64,000 nucleotides of DNA, taken from Nigrospora sphaerica (Eukaryota; Ascomycota; Sordariomycetes; Amphisphaeriales; Apiosporaceae). The notes under the pieces are model-generated. The model did no database searches and was not told where the DNA came from. It saw nothing but the letters and a program-made list of their open reading frames with translations. Positions within the stretch are counted from its first letter, which is position 1; the number at the start of each line of letters is the position of its first letter. Both the position numbers and the translations under genes were made by a program. The DNA lies in assembly GCA_018287875.1 (NCBI GenBank), contig JAGVVL010000018.1:682001-746000 (forward strand), in the 5' to 3' direction. Shown here piece after piece: positions 32,636 through 44,511 of this stretch.

Positions 32636-33943
32636 CTACGCGTACGTGTAACAGAACAGTCCGCCCCGCGTGTCCATGGTGTAAGCGATATCCACGACGC
32701 CGCCAATGCGGCCCAGGTCGAGGGGCGACGCGAGCGTGACGTTGCGGTACGGCTTGTCGCCAAAGTAGTTCCACGGATACGCCCACTGCGTGTCGGGGCC
32801 ATCGATGTCGACCTTGCGCTTGTCAAAGTCTGATGGGCCCTGTCAGCGAGAAGTCTAGCGGGCGAGGGCTAAACCGGGGAAGAGGGGAACGTCGTACCTC
32901 GTCGCTGCCACTCGTCCCACGCGCGATCGATGCCGCCGTGGTGCAGCCAGAAGAGGGGATCGCCCGGGCTCGAATACGTGTTAGACATCTACCACCGCCG
33001 CTGTTGTTAGCCCGCCATTTTGCTCTCCCGAGGTACCGCCCCGGTCCCAGAAAGCCCCGCCTGAACTCACCTCTCCCGCCTCGCCGCCGACACTCAGATG
33101 GCCACCGCCGTGTAGCGACATGTCGGGGATCTCGAGCGAAACGCCCTCTGTACGGTGCTCGAACTCCCAGAAATCTTCAGCAGCAAGGACCTCGTCGTAG
33201 CGGGCACGGTCGATAGAGAAGCCAGCGAGCCAGGGGCTGAAATCGCGGCGGATGCAGTGCGGCGTGTACTCGGTGTGGTTACCGGGGCCCATGGAGATGC
33301 GGTAGTCGGCGAAGGGGCCGTCGGTGATGCAGCCGCCTCCGGAGCGGCCGGGCACGGGGAAGATGCTGAGGGCGTCGGCGGGGAAGCCGCTAAGGTCGGC
33401 GATCCAAGGCCCGTTGCCTCCGAAGCCGCCCACAGCGTCGAAGACGGGCGACGCCGGAAACGTCGTGTTGTCGCCCGGCACCGCGTCCAGTGTCCAGTCC
33501 CAGTACGGCACTGCGCCAGCGAAGTCGCACGTCTCGCGCAGCGCCCGCTCGAAGAGCCACAGAAAGTAGCGGTGCCACGGCAGGAAGTGCCCGACCCAGT
33601 GAATGTAGTCAGCCTGCGCGATGTGCAGTGCCAGGAAGTCGTCGTAGCGCGACCGCACCCCCGCGTACGTGTCGCCCGTTTGCCCCGGCGCCGCCTGCAG
33701 GCACTTGATGGCCGCGATATAGGCGTGCCGCTCCTCGAGGCTCAGCGTCCGCCTGTGCCGTGTCGCCCGTCAGAACGGAACCCCCCCTTTCCCGCCGACA
33801 GGCGCCACTCACCATTCTCTCCTTACGGCCGGCTTGGCGCACGGCACCTGCGGGCCCGGCGTCCTGGCCGCCGCCGCCGCACCGACAGTGGACACGCCCC
33901 CGATCAGCACGAGGGCTTGGATGACTGCATTCGGAATCCGCAT
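32636..33943 (-). CDS. secreted tyrosinase (type 3 copper)
   Basis: Exons 33943-33813, 33752-33071, 32988-32898 and 32829-32636 give 365 residues. The N-terminus MRIPNAVIQALVLIGGV is a signal peptide, so the enzyme is probably secreted. Site CuA: FLALH, then HWVGHFLPWHRYFLWLFE, with histidines near 87, 95 and 104. Site CuB: LHGGGHL and DPLFWLHHGGIDRAW. All six copper ligands appear present. It would oxidise phenols to quinones (melanin or secondary metabolism). The protein is short and lacks the long C-terminal lid domain of many fungal tyrosinases, which fits the small secreted ascomycete class. It lies downstream of, and parallel to, the Zn2Cys6 regulator. Confidence 0.92.
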
Positions 33944-35733
33944 GTTGATTGACGGCGAGACAAGGACCCTATGTTCGATGATGCCGCGTTCTGCTGCTTG
34001 TTAAAAGCCGGTCGTGGGCACAGAACACCCTGTTCGACACTCGTCAGGCGACTCCTCCGCCTTGACGTTCCACAACACATCATCTGCTTCTTATACAACG
34101 GTCCAAGCACTTCTATCGCCACCACCATCACGCATTCGGCATCCTGTAAGTCGTAAAATTTACCAATCCGAGCCCGCCACGAGCCGGCCGGGCTGGAAAG
34201 GCACGGGTTACCAATTTGCTGCGGGGAAAGCCAGCCCGGGACAAGAGACATGCACAGTAAGATTGGCCACTTATAGGTTTGGGCCAATCCCCGAACCCAC
34301 GGCGGCTCCCACCCGGTGATGCGAGGGTCCAGTCGGCGCCGACTCTGTATGCGGTCATGGTATCGGCCCTCCTGGGGTCCCCGCCAAGGCCGCCCTCCCC
34401 TCAAATGCCGCATTAGCCGGGGGATGGTCTTCGACGTCCACTCCGGTTCAGCCCCTACGCAAGGGAAATTTGCCACGATTAAGCGAGGTCAAAAAGCTGT
34501 CCGTCTGCGGCACGAGCTCCCAAAAAGAAGTTGTCAGGCCTGGATGTAATCTCCGAGCCGATAGCCAAGCGGCGGGATGGGTTGGGACTCCTCGCCGGTA
34601 CCTGCACTGCCGATATCGAGTGGTTCTTCGTCACCACCGGGCAGGTCTAGCAATTAGAGGCCGGGGCTCCTGCCTCGGGCAGCGGGCCGGCTTCGTGAAT
34701 GTTTACTGTGATATTGATGCGGGGGGTTGGGGTTGGAGGGGACAACCCAGGGCATTGCCAAGCAGATATGCTCGGCATTAACTAGCCGCCCACGCAACTC
34801 CAGCGGTAGGCTAGGTACATGAAGTACATATCATGCGATAGGGTGTGAGGTACGCAGTCGGTACCTTTATTTATGCGCAACTTCCATAGTCAGCATGTAG
34901 TTCGCCTGTGCCATGTGGTTTTTTGGGGTACCAAACGAGGCGCATCCCATATGATCGACGGAGTAATACGCACCACTCCCCTATCCTGTCCGGATAACAG
35001 CCGATCCACACCCCCCCGAATGGTACTGCCCCTCTAGCTCCTATGAATGCGTTTAGAGAAACAAAAACTAATGTGCATTAGATGGAAGGGGGAGAGGCGG
35101 ATCGAGAGCGTACCTCGTTGTCGACTTGCCTTTGACCACGGCATGGACTCTCGAAACGAGGAAACTTCACTTCGAGAGAAGCACACAGGCACGGGTGGGC
35201 GGTACCAAGGCCCGGCGCTATTCTCGTTAGCCCTGAGTTCAAACCGACTTACGGAGGCTGTCGATAGATCAGGAACTAGCTGCCAGGAACACGGGGTATT
35301 CTGTCGTCTGGCGGGGGCACTCCGTATCTGCCATTTCCCAAAAGATTCCGAGGCATTAACAGAGTAGGAATACATTTAGAAAAGACAGCCGCTACTCTGA
35401 TAGTCGTTCACTAGGTTTCATCGCCCCAACGCGGAGTGAATCCCTTCTCAATAGTGCCCCACGGCGAGAAGACCAGAGGTTTCGGCAGAGCGTGATAACC
35501 CGGTGTATTGATATGAGAACATAGTGCCGCCGAGGGTTTTCCGGGCTTGATAACTGATAGATAATCTGGGGCGAAGCGTGACAGAGGTTATGGGCCAAGT
35601 AAAAGGCCACTTCCCCTCTGTGACGACGGGAAATCCGGTCTTGTCGTTCCCAAAGAGCGTATTCCCCCTCCCCAAACAACGTATCACCTCAAGACGCAAG
35701 CACGTGCAAAGCGTACCCACGATATTTTTTCCC
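33944..35733. promoter_or_regulatory. intergenic, tyrosinase promoter and left flank of the small membrane protein gene
   Basis: 1.79 kb between divergent starts. Reading frames are short and uninformative. No repeats or RNA genes were recognised. Confidence 0.4.
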
Positions 35734-36033
35734 ATGGAGCCAACATCGTACACGGAGTGCTCCACCATGGACGAGGCATGCTGGAAGCAGGGCTGGTTTG
35801 AGCGGCCCCACGGCGGCCCCGTTGTAAATTTCCCGGGCTTTAAGGTCACCGGAAACCAGTTGATCTTTGGCCTTGGAGTCTTCATCCTACTCTACCTCAT
35901 TATTGGCCAGATCCTTGCCCTGGTCGCTACGTTTATCCTGGGACGTCAGGCGCTGATCCGAAAGGAGACAGGCGACGAAGAGGACACGGAGCCGTTCCCC
36001 CCCTACCACGACGAGAAGCTCCTGCTCCCCTAG
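35734..36033 (+). CDS. small predicted membrane protein, unknown function
   Basis: A 99-residue frame, chosen from the ATG in MEPTSYTEC; an internal ATG (MDEACW) could also be the start. Residues about 1-40 are polar with GWFERPHGGPVVNFPGF. A strong hydrophobic stretch (LIFGLGVFILLYLIIGQILA, continuing to ATFIL) forms one long or two short membrane helices near residues 48-72. An RQALIRKE basic edge and an acidic tail (GDEEDTEPFPP) follow. The positive-inside pattern suggests a cytosolic C-terminus. The shape is that of a real small single-pass protein, but I recognise no family. It could be the last exon of a larger gene. Confidence 0.5.
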   Translation: MEPTSYTECSTMDEACWKQGWFERPHGGPVVNFPGFKVTGNQLIFGLGVFILLYLIIGQILALVATFILGRQALIRKETGDEEDTEPFPPYHDEKLLLP

Positions 36034-38947
36034 GCAACACCCCACCGGTCCCCGGATTCGGGTCCCCGGCGCCCAGGCGATGAAACCTCTCGGTACGTTA
36101 AAGCCAACCCCGACTCCCTAAGTCCTGGGGGTACAGACGGGCTAACCAGTCCGGTAGGGTAACTGATCGGCAGCCTGCGACTGCACCCTCTGCCATGCCG
36201 TTTGCGGCAAGCACCAAGCCGAGGTGGGGGGGGCGCAGAGGTGTCGAAGGGAATACGGTCTCTCGTGCGTGGAGGTGTCGGGCAGGGAGATCCGCCGTCC
36301 TGGATAGACGACAAGACGGCCACAGTGAGACGACGGCAAGCTTGGGCGAATTCATTTCACCATCTACCGAAAGAGGCCATCCGGGGCGTGGGCGTAGCCA
36401 AAGATGTGAATAGGGGGTGACGGACTGGCAAGCGATGTAGGCAACACAAAACTTGGAAAAACAGTACCAAGGTACTATATCACCTCCCTCCACGGTATCA
36501 AGTAAAACCAATGTCCGCCACGCGAAGCAGCCCAAGTTGGATGCTCTCCTGAAAGCGGGGACGAGGGCGTCCGCCTTGCAATCCGAGTAACGAAGCAATC
36601 GAATACGGTGGGAGTTTGCCTCCCATGCCGCAACGGCGGGCCAGTGTACAGAGCGCTGTTGCGTTGCGATAATCCACGACGCCCAATACCACGCCCTCTG
36701 AAGCGTGACTGTTACAGAAATACCGAAGACTTGGAGGCTCCACGGAAAGCGCGTGTTTGGTGCAGGTCCGGCCAGCCTGCGAAAGATGTTGACTCGGCTC
36801 GCTTCTCCACCCCTTATCTTTCGGACGGGGGCCCTCGTGGTTCCCGGCCACGGGATCATCCAGCACGGGCCGGCTCAAAGTCCAAGTGGGAAGGCGCTGG
36901 GGTCATACATTCACCGCTCACCTTCTATCGTCTTGTCCGTGGTGATACGGGTTGCACTGGGGTGATGAAAGACAAAGGGAAGTCGCCGGCGGCTTGCTAG
37001 AGAGGCATTCTTCCACTCGGAGCCCCACCAGAAGCGACGGGCCGGAAGATTCATGACCAGTCCGGGCTGCCATTGGGGATTGGTGGCGGAGTGGAACTGG
37101 GGCGTCGCGGGATCGGGCTATCCAGCCTGTTGGGACAATAGTAATGGGGCGCCTTGCCCGGCACGATGAAAAAACATCCGAAGCCCACCCCGAGCGGGGG
37201 AATGCATCGATTCAGCTCTGTCCTTGTGGTTCAAATGCTGACGGACAGGAGAGCCGTAGTAAATGCAGGTTCGGGCTGGAGGGTGGTATTGGAGCCAAAT
37301 TCATCCCATTCCTGCACCCGGGTCGGTGTTTGTTAGCGCTGCCGCTCAAAGTTCGGTCACTGCACTGTTTTCCATGCCATGTGGGAAAGGTGACCATGTG
37401 CCCCCTCCAAAATAGTACGAACAAGGCCAATCGACCGGCCAAGCTGGATCCCAGGCTCGTTTTCCATGTCCCGCCGGGGCTCCTGCATGAGGGTCCATTT
37501 TAGTGTGTGTTCAACGAGGCCTGGAGGTACGGACCAGTGCGGGGAAAGGCAACCACGGGCCTCGGCGGTGTCAAAGGCAGTGGTGGAGGGGCAGACGCGC
37601 AGCCGATCCGCAGGAACCTACCTTTGCCAAGCACCGGATTGAACAGCAGAGGGGTGGGGAAAAAGGTTGCCACGGCGAGTTTAGGGTAGCACTACGTATT
37701 CTGGCAGACCGGGTGTGTTACGATGTGGATTGCCGATAATAAAGAGGGTTGAATGCGGGTGGATGGCAATGTATCGACGCCGAGGTGAGAGCCAGTGCTG
37801 TTGATGGTGCATGTGGTGAGACGTAGGTAGCCCCTCCAGCTCCAAAGCCTCTCATCCCCACATCCACAAGCTGACTTGAAAAAGCCCCGTTGGTTGGCCT
37901 CCAGCCAATCCACGAAACCCGGCAACAGCCCTGGGGAGGAAAACAAAAACAGCCTCGACCTGCATGAAAGTCCAATCTGGCGGAACGGGTGGACGCGTAA
38001 ATGAGTACATTTCGCGTGCCCGTCTTGTCAGACGAGTTTTCCTTGACGCCCGCCTGCATGTTGCCGCGATGACGACTGGATTTTTCGCGTTTATCGTGTG
38101 TGCAGCCATCACCCTTGACTCGAGTGGCCGCCTCGCAACAGATTGGAGGGGCCGACGGCGCGACGAGAACTCTCCTGGAGGGGAGGGGTGGCCGTCAAAA
38201 CCAAAGCCTAACGGGCGACCCGCCGCGTCACGGTGATGATTTACTACGGGCAGAGCCAAATATGCCGCTTCGGGGAAATGCAGCCACATGTTATTTATAC
38301 GGCATGGGAGAACCTGAGACCGCCTGAGCGCCAAGATTATTTTTATTGTTGTTGTTATTGTTGTTGTTGTCATACTCGCATCCAACCTGGTTCTTTTCTT
38401 CCCGCCCAAAACCGTTACCTACTCGCGTCGCATCGCACCGTCTCGCCCCAACCTCGACTTTCGGGCTCCATCGAGCTCTGGTTCCAGCTCCCACTCTCCA
38501 GTCCTCCATCCATCCACCTACGTAACTTTTCCCCTCCAAAGCTTCCATCCGACCCTATCAACCCCCTGCCTTCAGCCTTTTCCTCTCTCTCCTCCCCCGC
38601 ATCGCCCACTGTCCCACGGCGGATTCGAACTCTCGCGCGTGCGTGCCCGGCCATTGTGGGTGTGCCTATCCCCACTCTTCTGCCATTCCAGCCCGCCATT
38701 TTCTTTCCGCCCTCGCCCATCCAGCGCTCATTGGATTAGGAGGGGTGTTTGCGGCAAGTTGGGGGGGACAGACACCGCTAGCATCGGAACTATCAACCAC
38801 GGCTACCAGCTCCGTCGGGCCAGCGAATACCTACATAAGTCCGGTCAGTACGGTACCTGGACCGTACCCGCGAGTGCCTCGGCGCGCGGGTGAATCGCGC
38901 GCACTACACATTCCGCATCTGGATCCCACCCCTCAAACCTGCTGCAC
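36034..38947. other. long intergenic stretch
   Basis: 2.9 kb with no convincing gene. Frames of 60-250 codons on both strands overlap and look random. A TTG/TTA-type microsatellite lies at 38344-38370, followed by a C/T-rich stretch (38400-38720) that looks like the leader or promoter of the next gene. Confidence 0.4.
38344..38370. repeat. TTG-rich microsatellite
   Basis: Imperfect tandem TTG/TTA trinucleotides on the plus strand. Confidence 0.85.
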
Positions 38948-39715
38948 ATGGCCGGCACGGCGCCCGCGGCGGGGAGCGAGGACGGCACCCGGCTGCTAGC
39001 CGAAATCATCGGGGCGGACCTGGTGGCCCTGCAGGCCAAGGCGAGCTCGCTACTGGATGAGAGCCTGGCCGTGTGCGACGACATCTGGGAGCTGGAGCAG
39101 GAGTTCCTCGACTCGGACATCGAGAGCGTCTCCATCGGACTCATCCACCAGATCGCCGACCTCAAGACGCGCGCCCGCGAGTACAGCCGCCGCTCCGGCG
39201 ATGCCTGGATCGAGCTCAGCAAGGCCCTGGTCAAGCGCCTGCGGCCCGACGTGCGCGAGCCCGAGGCCGTGCTGCGCCGGACGCGCGACTCGCACCTCGC
39301 GAGCATCAGCGTGTCCGCCTCGGCCGCCGGTCCTCCCGCCACCCCCGGCACGCCGGCCACACCGGCTACGCCCATGAACCCCTACAACCCCTTCACCACC
39401 ACCACGCCCTTCCTCACGGGGCCCCCCACCGTCAACGGCCAGGCCACGCCCCGGCCGCCGCCGTCCGACGACAAGTTCCGCGACGAGATCCGCAAGCGCT
39501 ATCTCAAGCTGGCCTACCATCACCTGGCCCAGCGCCGCCGCGTCGCCGAGGACGAGCTCACCGTCGAGTCCAAGGCCGCCAGTCACATGGCCGAGCGCCT
39601 CGCCGGCCTGCGCCTACCCGAAAAGGACAACCGCGGCGACACCTGGGACACGGAAAGCGAGAGCTCGGGATCCTTCAAGAGCTGCAGCGACGAGGCGCCG
39701 CCACCCGACAATTGA
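38948..39715 (+). CDS. hypothetical helical protein, 255 residues
   Basis: A single open frame starting at MAGTAPAAGSEDG (context GCACATGG) with strong GC3 codon bias like the neighbouring real genes. Residues 15-120 are helical, with an acidic heptad-like part (DDIWELEQEFLDSDIESVSI), then TRAREYSRRSGDAWIELSKA and RLRPDVREPEAVLRRTRDSH. Residues about 125-175 are a low-complexity P/T/A linker (PPATPGTPATPATPMNPYNP). A second helical part (DKFRDEIRKRYLKLAYHHLA) follows, then a Ser/Glu-rich tail. No signal peptide or membrane segment. I recognise no domain. The protein-like composition and codon use make it a likely real gene of unknown function. Confidence 0.6.
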   Translation: MAGTAPAAGSEDGTRLLAEIIGADLVALQAKASSLLDESLAVCDDIWELEQEFLDSDIESVSIGLIHQIADLKTRAREYSRRSGDAWIELSKALVKRLRPDVREPEAVLRRTRDSHLASISVSASAAGPPATPGTPATPATPMNPYNPFTTTTPFLTGPPTVNGQATPRPPPSDDKFRDEIRKRYLKLAYHHLAQRRRVAEDELTVESKAASHMAERLAGLRLPEKDNRGDTWDTESESSGSFKSCSDEAPPPDN

Positions 39716-41574
39716 CGAGGAGAGGCGAGGGTCCCGCACCCTCACCCCGTTGGACGGATGCCCGTCCGCGGCTGGCCATCACAGGTGCTGCTGACCTGAC
39801 CCTGCCGACGCCACCGCTCGGCCTGCCGGTCGGCCTCTCATTCGATGCGGGCACCTCCTCTTATGCAAGCAGTAAGGATGTCCCCTGTGGCGCAAACGGG
39901 CTTGCTGTGGTTTCCTCATCAACACGGGCACTTGGCTCAACCTAGCCGACGGCTGGCTCGCGCGGTTCATCCGATCCCTTCTCATCCTCATGACAGCGGT
40001 ACCACCGACATGTACCCGCGGATGATGAGCTTCTGGCTTCCGACAGTGGGCCTGCCCTTTGGCCAGGCTGGCCCGCACATGAAACCACGCGATTGGCACG
40101 TGCCGACTGTTGTCGCGTCAACGCCGGCCAAATGTCCCGTGATCGAGTATGGACGGAACTTGGTGCACAGCGCTTCAATGGACCCTCCCTGACAGAGCTT
40201 CTTCCTGCCCCACGGGCTCTTCTCCTAAGGAAGCTGGCAATCACGTCCCCTCCAAACCATGTGACCAGGTACAATAGTGCTGTGGTCGCCCCCAGAGGTG
40301 AGAGGCGGGTTGTCATGGCAACGAGATGCTGTGGCTGCCCCGCCCTACAACTGCGGTCAGCTGCAGTCATATGCTGGCAAGTGGTGTCCTGGGATTTCGG
40401 TGGCCATTGCCTGCAGCTGCTACAGCGCTGTTGGAAACCAGCGACGAATGCCTCCCCTACGGTGAGGCTCTCAACCCCGTACGTGAAAGACACAGAGGAG
40501 CTTGGACTTTCTGGCAAGACAGACTTCCCATCGCCGATCGCCAGGGCTGGGACCAGGTCTTGGGACCCGACCACCCGACTGGCCGCTCACACTTGGACGA
40601 AGGGCGAATATGCTTGACCAGGTGGCTCTCCCAGAGAGTCATTCACCTTGCGCCCGGGAACCGACGCCGCTGGCAGGCACTTCGTAGTCTATTCTCCCCG
40701 TCGAAGGTGCCTTGCTCACCGGACCCCCTGACGCGCTGTTCTTTACCTGTTCCTCCACCTCGCACCGCGGCGTCCGCGGCAAGGCACTGCGCCCAAAGCT
40801 CATGTGCCAGGTCGAAATGGGCGGACTTCGAGATGCAATCAAACCTACGGGTACAATGCTGTTGGCAGTACTGCAAATCACCCAGCGTCTGTCATTTTGC
40901 TCCTTGCCAGACTTGATAGGCGAGAATCTCCTGCCGGCCTATATATCTTGTAATCGAGAAGACGGTGTTGCACCACCCGGGTTAGGCCTCTTCCCAGTCC
41001 GGCATCGTGCCACTGCGCACCCTTGTCAGCACCCTCCCCATTTATATATATATTTTGTTTTTCCCGACGTCCCTCCTAGGTTTAGTCCAGTATAAGTAGC
41101 CATAGAGCCGCCATTGTCATATTAGGGGGGCCCAGGTGAACGACAATTTCACAAAGGATCCGGACTCGCTACATCCTGCCAGCTGAGTGATCATCATTTC
41201 GGGGAGAAATAACGAGATAGTCAAAATACGCGCAGTATCCAAATACTACCGACACCTTCCTTTCATTTCAAAACAGGCAGAAGCATCATGGCACGGCCAG
41301 CGAACCTTCACGCCGGATGTACATGAGGACCGACCAGGTCCCCGTCTCCATTTTCCGACGAGTCGGTCGGGCACGCATAATTGATCCTCCGCCCGAAACA
41401 CATCCAAGCACGCATGGCTGCGAAAAAAGGCACGCCCAGGCGGCCCTGTGATCAAGAGTAGGCGTGGAGGAAGGATCTCGCTGCGTGCAAGCCGCCTTTC
41501 CAAGCGCACGCTGCCGATATCGCGCTTGACTGCACCGTCCAGGACGTGGAAGTGGTGGTCCGCGTCGCCCAGAA
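39716..41574. other. intergenic
   Basis: 1.86 kb with no supported gene. It includes a short TA-rich tract (TTTATATATATAT) at about 41040. Confidence 0.45.
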
Positions 41575-43215
41575 TCAGCAAGACCATGGGTTGCAGCGAA
41601 AGACGGATGGCCAGCGCCGTGCGGGACGGGGGACAAAACTCGCGCTCATAGGCACGTGTGACAATGGTGGGCACCGTAGCCCGGCCGCGCCCCAAGATTT
41701 GGGCGGTGGGATCAGCCGCAAGTTTGAGCCTGTGTATCGACGGGAACACGCACGCCACAATACAAATATTTGAGCGTGTACCAACTTGGCCCATCGTATT
41801 GTATACCAACGGTGCATGGGTGGCGGTTTTGACATGTCCAGGACGGCGCCCCAGTGCGGCCGGAAAACAGCCTCCCCGTGTGACGTTTCCAGCCAGAGGA
41901 TGCTTTTGATGTGAGAAAACACATCGTTCCAGACGCCAAGCTGGAAGGCGGCGGCAAAGCCCCGCGCCCGCTCCACGAACCACTGGTGATGAGTCGTGCC
42001 AGCCGAGGCAACCAAACACATCGCAAGAAGCCAGACGTGGAGTGACTCCGGGGTGGAGCATGCGTCCTCCAGTTGGGTGAGGTGTCCCATGTACCGTGTG
42101 ACGATGGTATTCAGAATGACGGAATGGGAGTAGTACATCGGGCCCTGGATGATGAACATGTAGAGGACCATGACGGACCGGACGCACTCGGTCGCCGGCT
42201 GCGGTGGGCATGTCTGCGCGTCCGAAAGCGGGAGGAGGAGTCGGTGCACAACGAAGCATATAAGGCCGTGGAGGCGAGTCATGGACACCGGTACGTCGCG
42301 TGCGCGCTGAAAGATGTTGCGCAGGCGGATAAAGGCATTTGCCACATCGGCGCTGACATCGACACTGCCGAGTTGAGGGGTTTCCTGCTAAGATCCGCTG
42401 GCCCCCAGCTGCCACTCGGGAATGAGAGGCAGGCCATCTCCGGTGCCGTCATCGTCCTGGGTCGCGAACCAGGGCTGGCCCATGACGAGCATGAAGACCC
42501 CTTGTCCTTGATGAGTCGTCGAGCCGTCTTGCGGAGGCGGGGTGGGTGCACTTACCAGCTCACCATGCGGGCGGTAAGCGGGCTCGTCTGGCGCACGCAC
42601 TGGATGCCGCCTCGCAGGTCGACGAGTTTCTTCACCCCGTCTACATGCATCTCACTTACCGTGAAGTTGCCCTTGCCGAACTGCAGTCGCATCATTCTCG
42701 TGTTGGCAACCGGCGCCGCCCCGGGGGAGAGCTGCTCACCTCGATAGCGGCCAAAGTGATGACGGAGTTCGTGGTGCCGTCCTGCACGGCCAGGGAAGAA
42801 TTCCCCACCTTGTGCCGCAGGAGGGCGACGGAGTCGGCCATGAGCAGCTCCGACGTCTGAAAGCCCTTCTGGGCCAGCAGCTCCTCGTCCAGACAGGCCG
42901 CCCGGAGGGAGACGTGGAGCAAGGCGGGGTCCCCCAGGGCCAGCGGCCACCACGAGACAAGAAAGCGGTTCGACGTGGCGTTGAGGTTGAGGGGGTAGTA
43001 CTGAAAGGTTATCTTGCTGAGAACTGCCGACGGGGGGAAGGGGGAAGGGCGGCGCCGAGTCAGCCTGGGGCGCAACGCGGACGGGCGGCGGCGTGCAAGG
43101 CCGAAGACGGGTACCTGCAACTGTGGATGAAGCGCTCGACACGCGGGCGGGGGAGCCTTGTGGGCGGGTACGAGCTGAAGGGGTCGAGGGAGCTGAGGGC
43201 GTAGCAGTTGGCCAG
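41575..43215 (-). pseudogene. fungal-specific transcription factor, broken (no start or zinc cluster, in-frame stop)
   Basis: Minus-strand exons resembling the regulatory domain of fungal transcription factors: ...SLDPFSSYPPTRLPRPRVERFIHSC (ends 43115), then 43016-42740 (SKITFQYYPLNLNATSNRFL, WWPLALGDPALLHVSLRAA), then 42680 to about 42564 (FGKGNFTVSEMHVDGVKKLV), then from about 42483 (PWFATQDDDGTGDGLPLIPE), continuing to about 41830 (SVMVLYMFIIQGPMYYSHSV, HHQWFVERARGFAAAFQLGV). Two defects: the frame at 43215 has a stop just upstream and no ATG or cysteine cluster, so the N-terminus is missing; and a TAG at 42388-42390 interrupts the frame, with no intron that could plausibly remove it. The C-terminal 80 residues are uncertain. 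The gene was probably once an ordinary regulator. Confidence 0.65.
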
Positions 43216-43232
43216 TCAGTCCGAAAGCGTCA

Positions 43233-43382
43233 TCAAGTGGTGATATCTTTGGAGCGGTTCATACATGTCTTCATACCGCCAAGCTGCTCGTAAGTGCCTT
43301 TGGCTGTGTATCCGGACGACACGACGGGCGGGATGTTGCAGCAGGCTTCATTGTGGCCATGAGTGGCGGGCATGGTAGACAT
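43233..43382 (-). pseudogene. dienelactone hydrolase family, 5' stub
   Basis: The ATG at 43382 sits in an ideal context (GCCACCATG) and begins MSTMPATHGHNEACCNIPPV, then VSSGYTAKGTYEQLGGMKT, the characteristic start of fungal carboxymethylenebutenolidase-type hydrolases. Resemblance stops after about 40 residues (near 43262) and the frame ends at 43233. The catalytic Cys-Asp-His parts are absent. The break lies within 50 bp of the left-truncated transcription factor on the same strand, pointing to a rearrangement joint. Confidence 0.6.
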
Positions 43383-43635
43383 GGTGGCAGCTTGCAGCCG
43401 GCTCCGCAGCGGCATAAAATTGTTAAACATGCTTGAAGTTTCGCTAGGTGTAGCTATGGCGGCAATAAGAAAGGCTGGAGTAGAAGAGGACACCACGTTG
43501 TGTTTAACATCGAATGAAAGTAATAGGGGTTAAACGATGCGGCTAAATTGACGATACGGGACATGCGGCATTTGAATCGGATTCCTGGCGTTTGTGTCGG
43601 GTCCTGCTTTGCTCCCCCGTAGTCGTGAAGACATG

Positions 43636-43834
43636 CTGTCGCACTGAAGGAGGCGTGGGAAGCGAAAGGTTCAAGGTTATCCATTAGAAAGAAAAGAGAA
43701 AGGGCTAAACATGGCAGACTGTATACTCGTAGCTGGGGATCGCTCCCCACATGCTCTACAGGGCCTACTGTAGGTCCCAGTAGCTCCTTATGTGACCTGA
43801 TAGGCGAAACTGGTGATAGCCTCATATTGCCACA
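43636..43834 (+). repeat. dispersed ~200 bp element, copy B
   Basis: Second copy of the element at 27718-27917, same orientation. It shares GGCGTGGGAAGCGAAAGG, TCCCCACATGCTC and GATAGCCTCATATTGCCACA. Several differences are C in copy A and T in copy B (for example GCAGG versus GTAGG, CACG versus TATG). Confidence 0.88.
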
Positions 43835-44511
43835 AACTATGTACGTGTACCTGCGGAAATGGGACGGAGCCCCCCCGTGCGTAATACTGGACAGAGGCTA
43901 CTATCCGTTGCTCCTCGGCCAAAGAGGCCGCCAGTTGGCATGGGAACAAGCGCTTGCCACTTCCGCACCCGGACGTTCAACAGAAGCCACGGCAACGGAA
44001 GTAGAATGGCAATAGTAGCAACAATGGCAATAGTAACAGTGACAACAACAATAGTAAGAGAAGGTGGTGCTTTTGTTTTCACTCGCTCGAAGCATTTGTG
44101 TGAAATACAGAGAGATGGGAGGTAGGTACCACAGGCTTATGGGAGGTCGGCGTTCCATTTTCCAGCGCCGGGTTACGAGGTGGAAACCCTGACCCTTCAC
44201 GGCAAGGAGGGAGCCCACCGGTACCTACCTCTTCTGTCTTCTCGAAGTAAAATGATGTACGCCTGATCGGATCATCCAGCGGTCCCCCAACCCCTGTAAA
44301 TATAGGCCTTGTTCCCCCAGTTCCATCCCTCACTCTCCATTCATCTCTTCCATCCACCCTCATCCCTTCCTTTGTGACATATCATTCTCCCCTCTGGTCA
44401 TGTGCAGGTACACATGACCATTGGGGAGAACGAGGGGAATCTCTTCCCTCTGGTCTTCTTCTTTTCTTCTTCTTCTTCTGACGCACTTCACTAATCTCCC
44501 GGATTTGCCCT

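Noticed and set aside
36098..36859. 253-codon minus-strand frame
   Set aside because: Overlaps other frames of similar quality; composition looks random, with no domain and no splice partners.
40093..40617. 174-codon plus-strand frame
   Set aside because: No domain, unbiased codon use, overlaps a 210-codon frame on the other strand.
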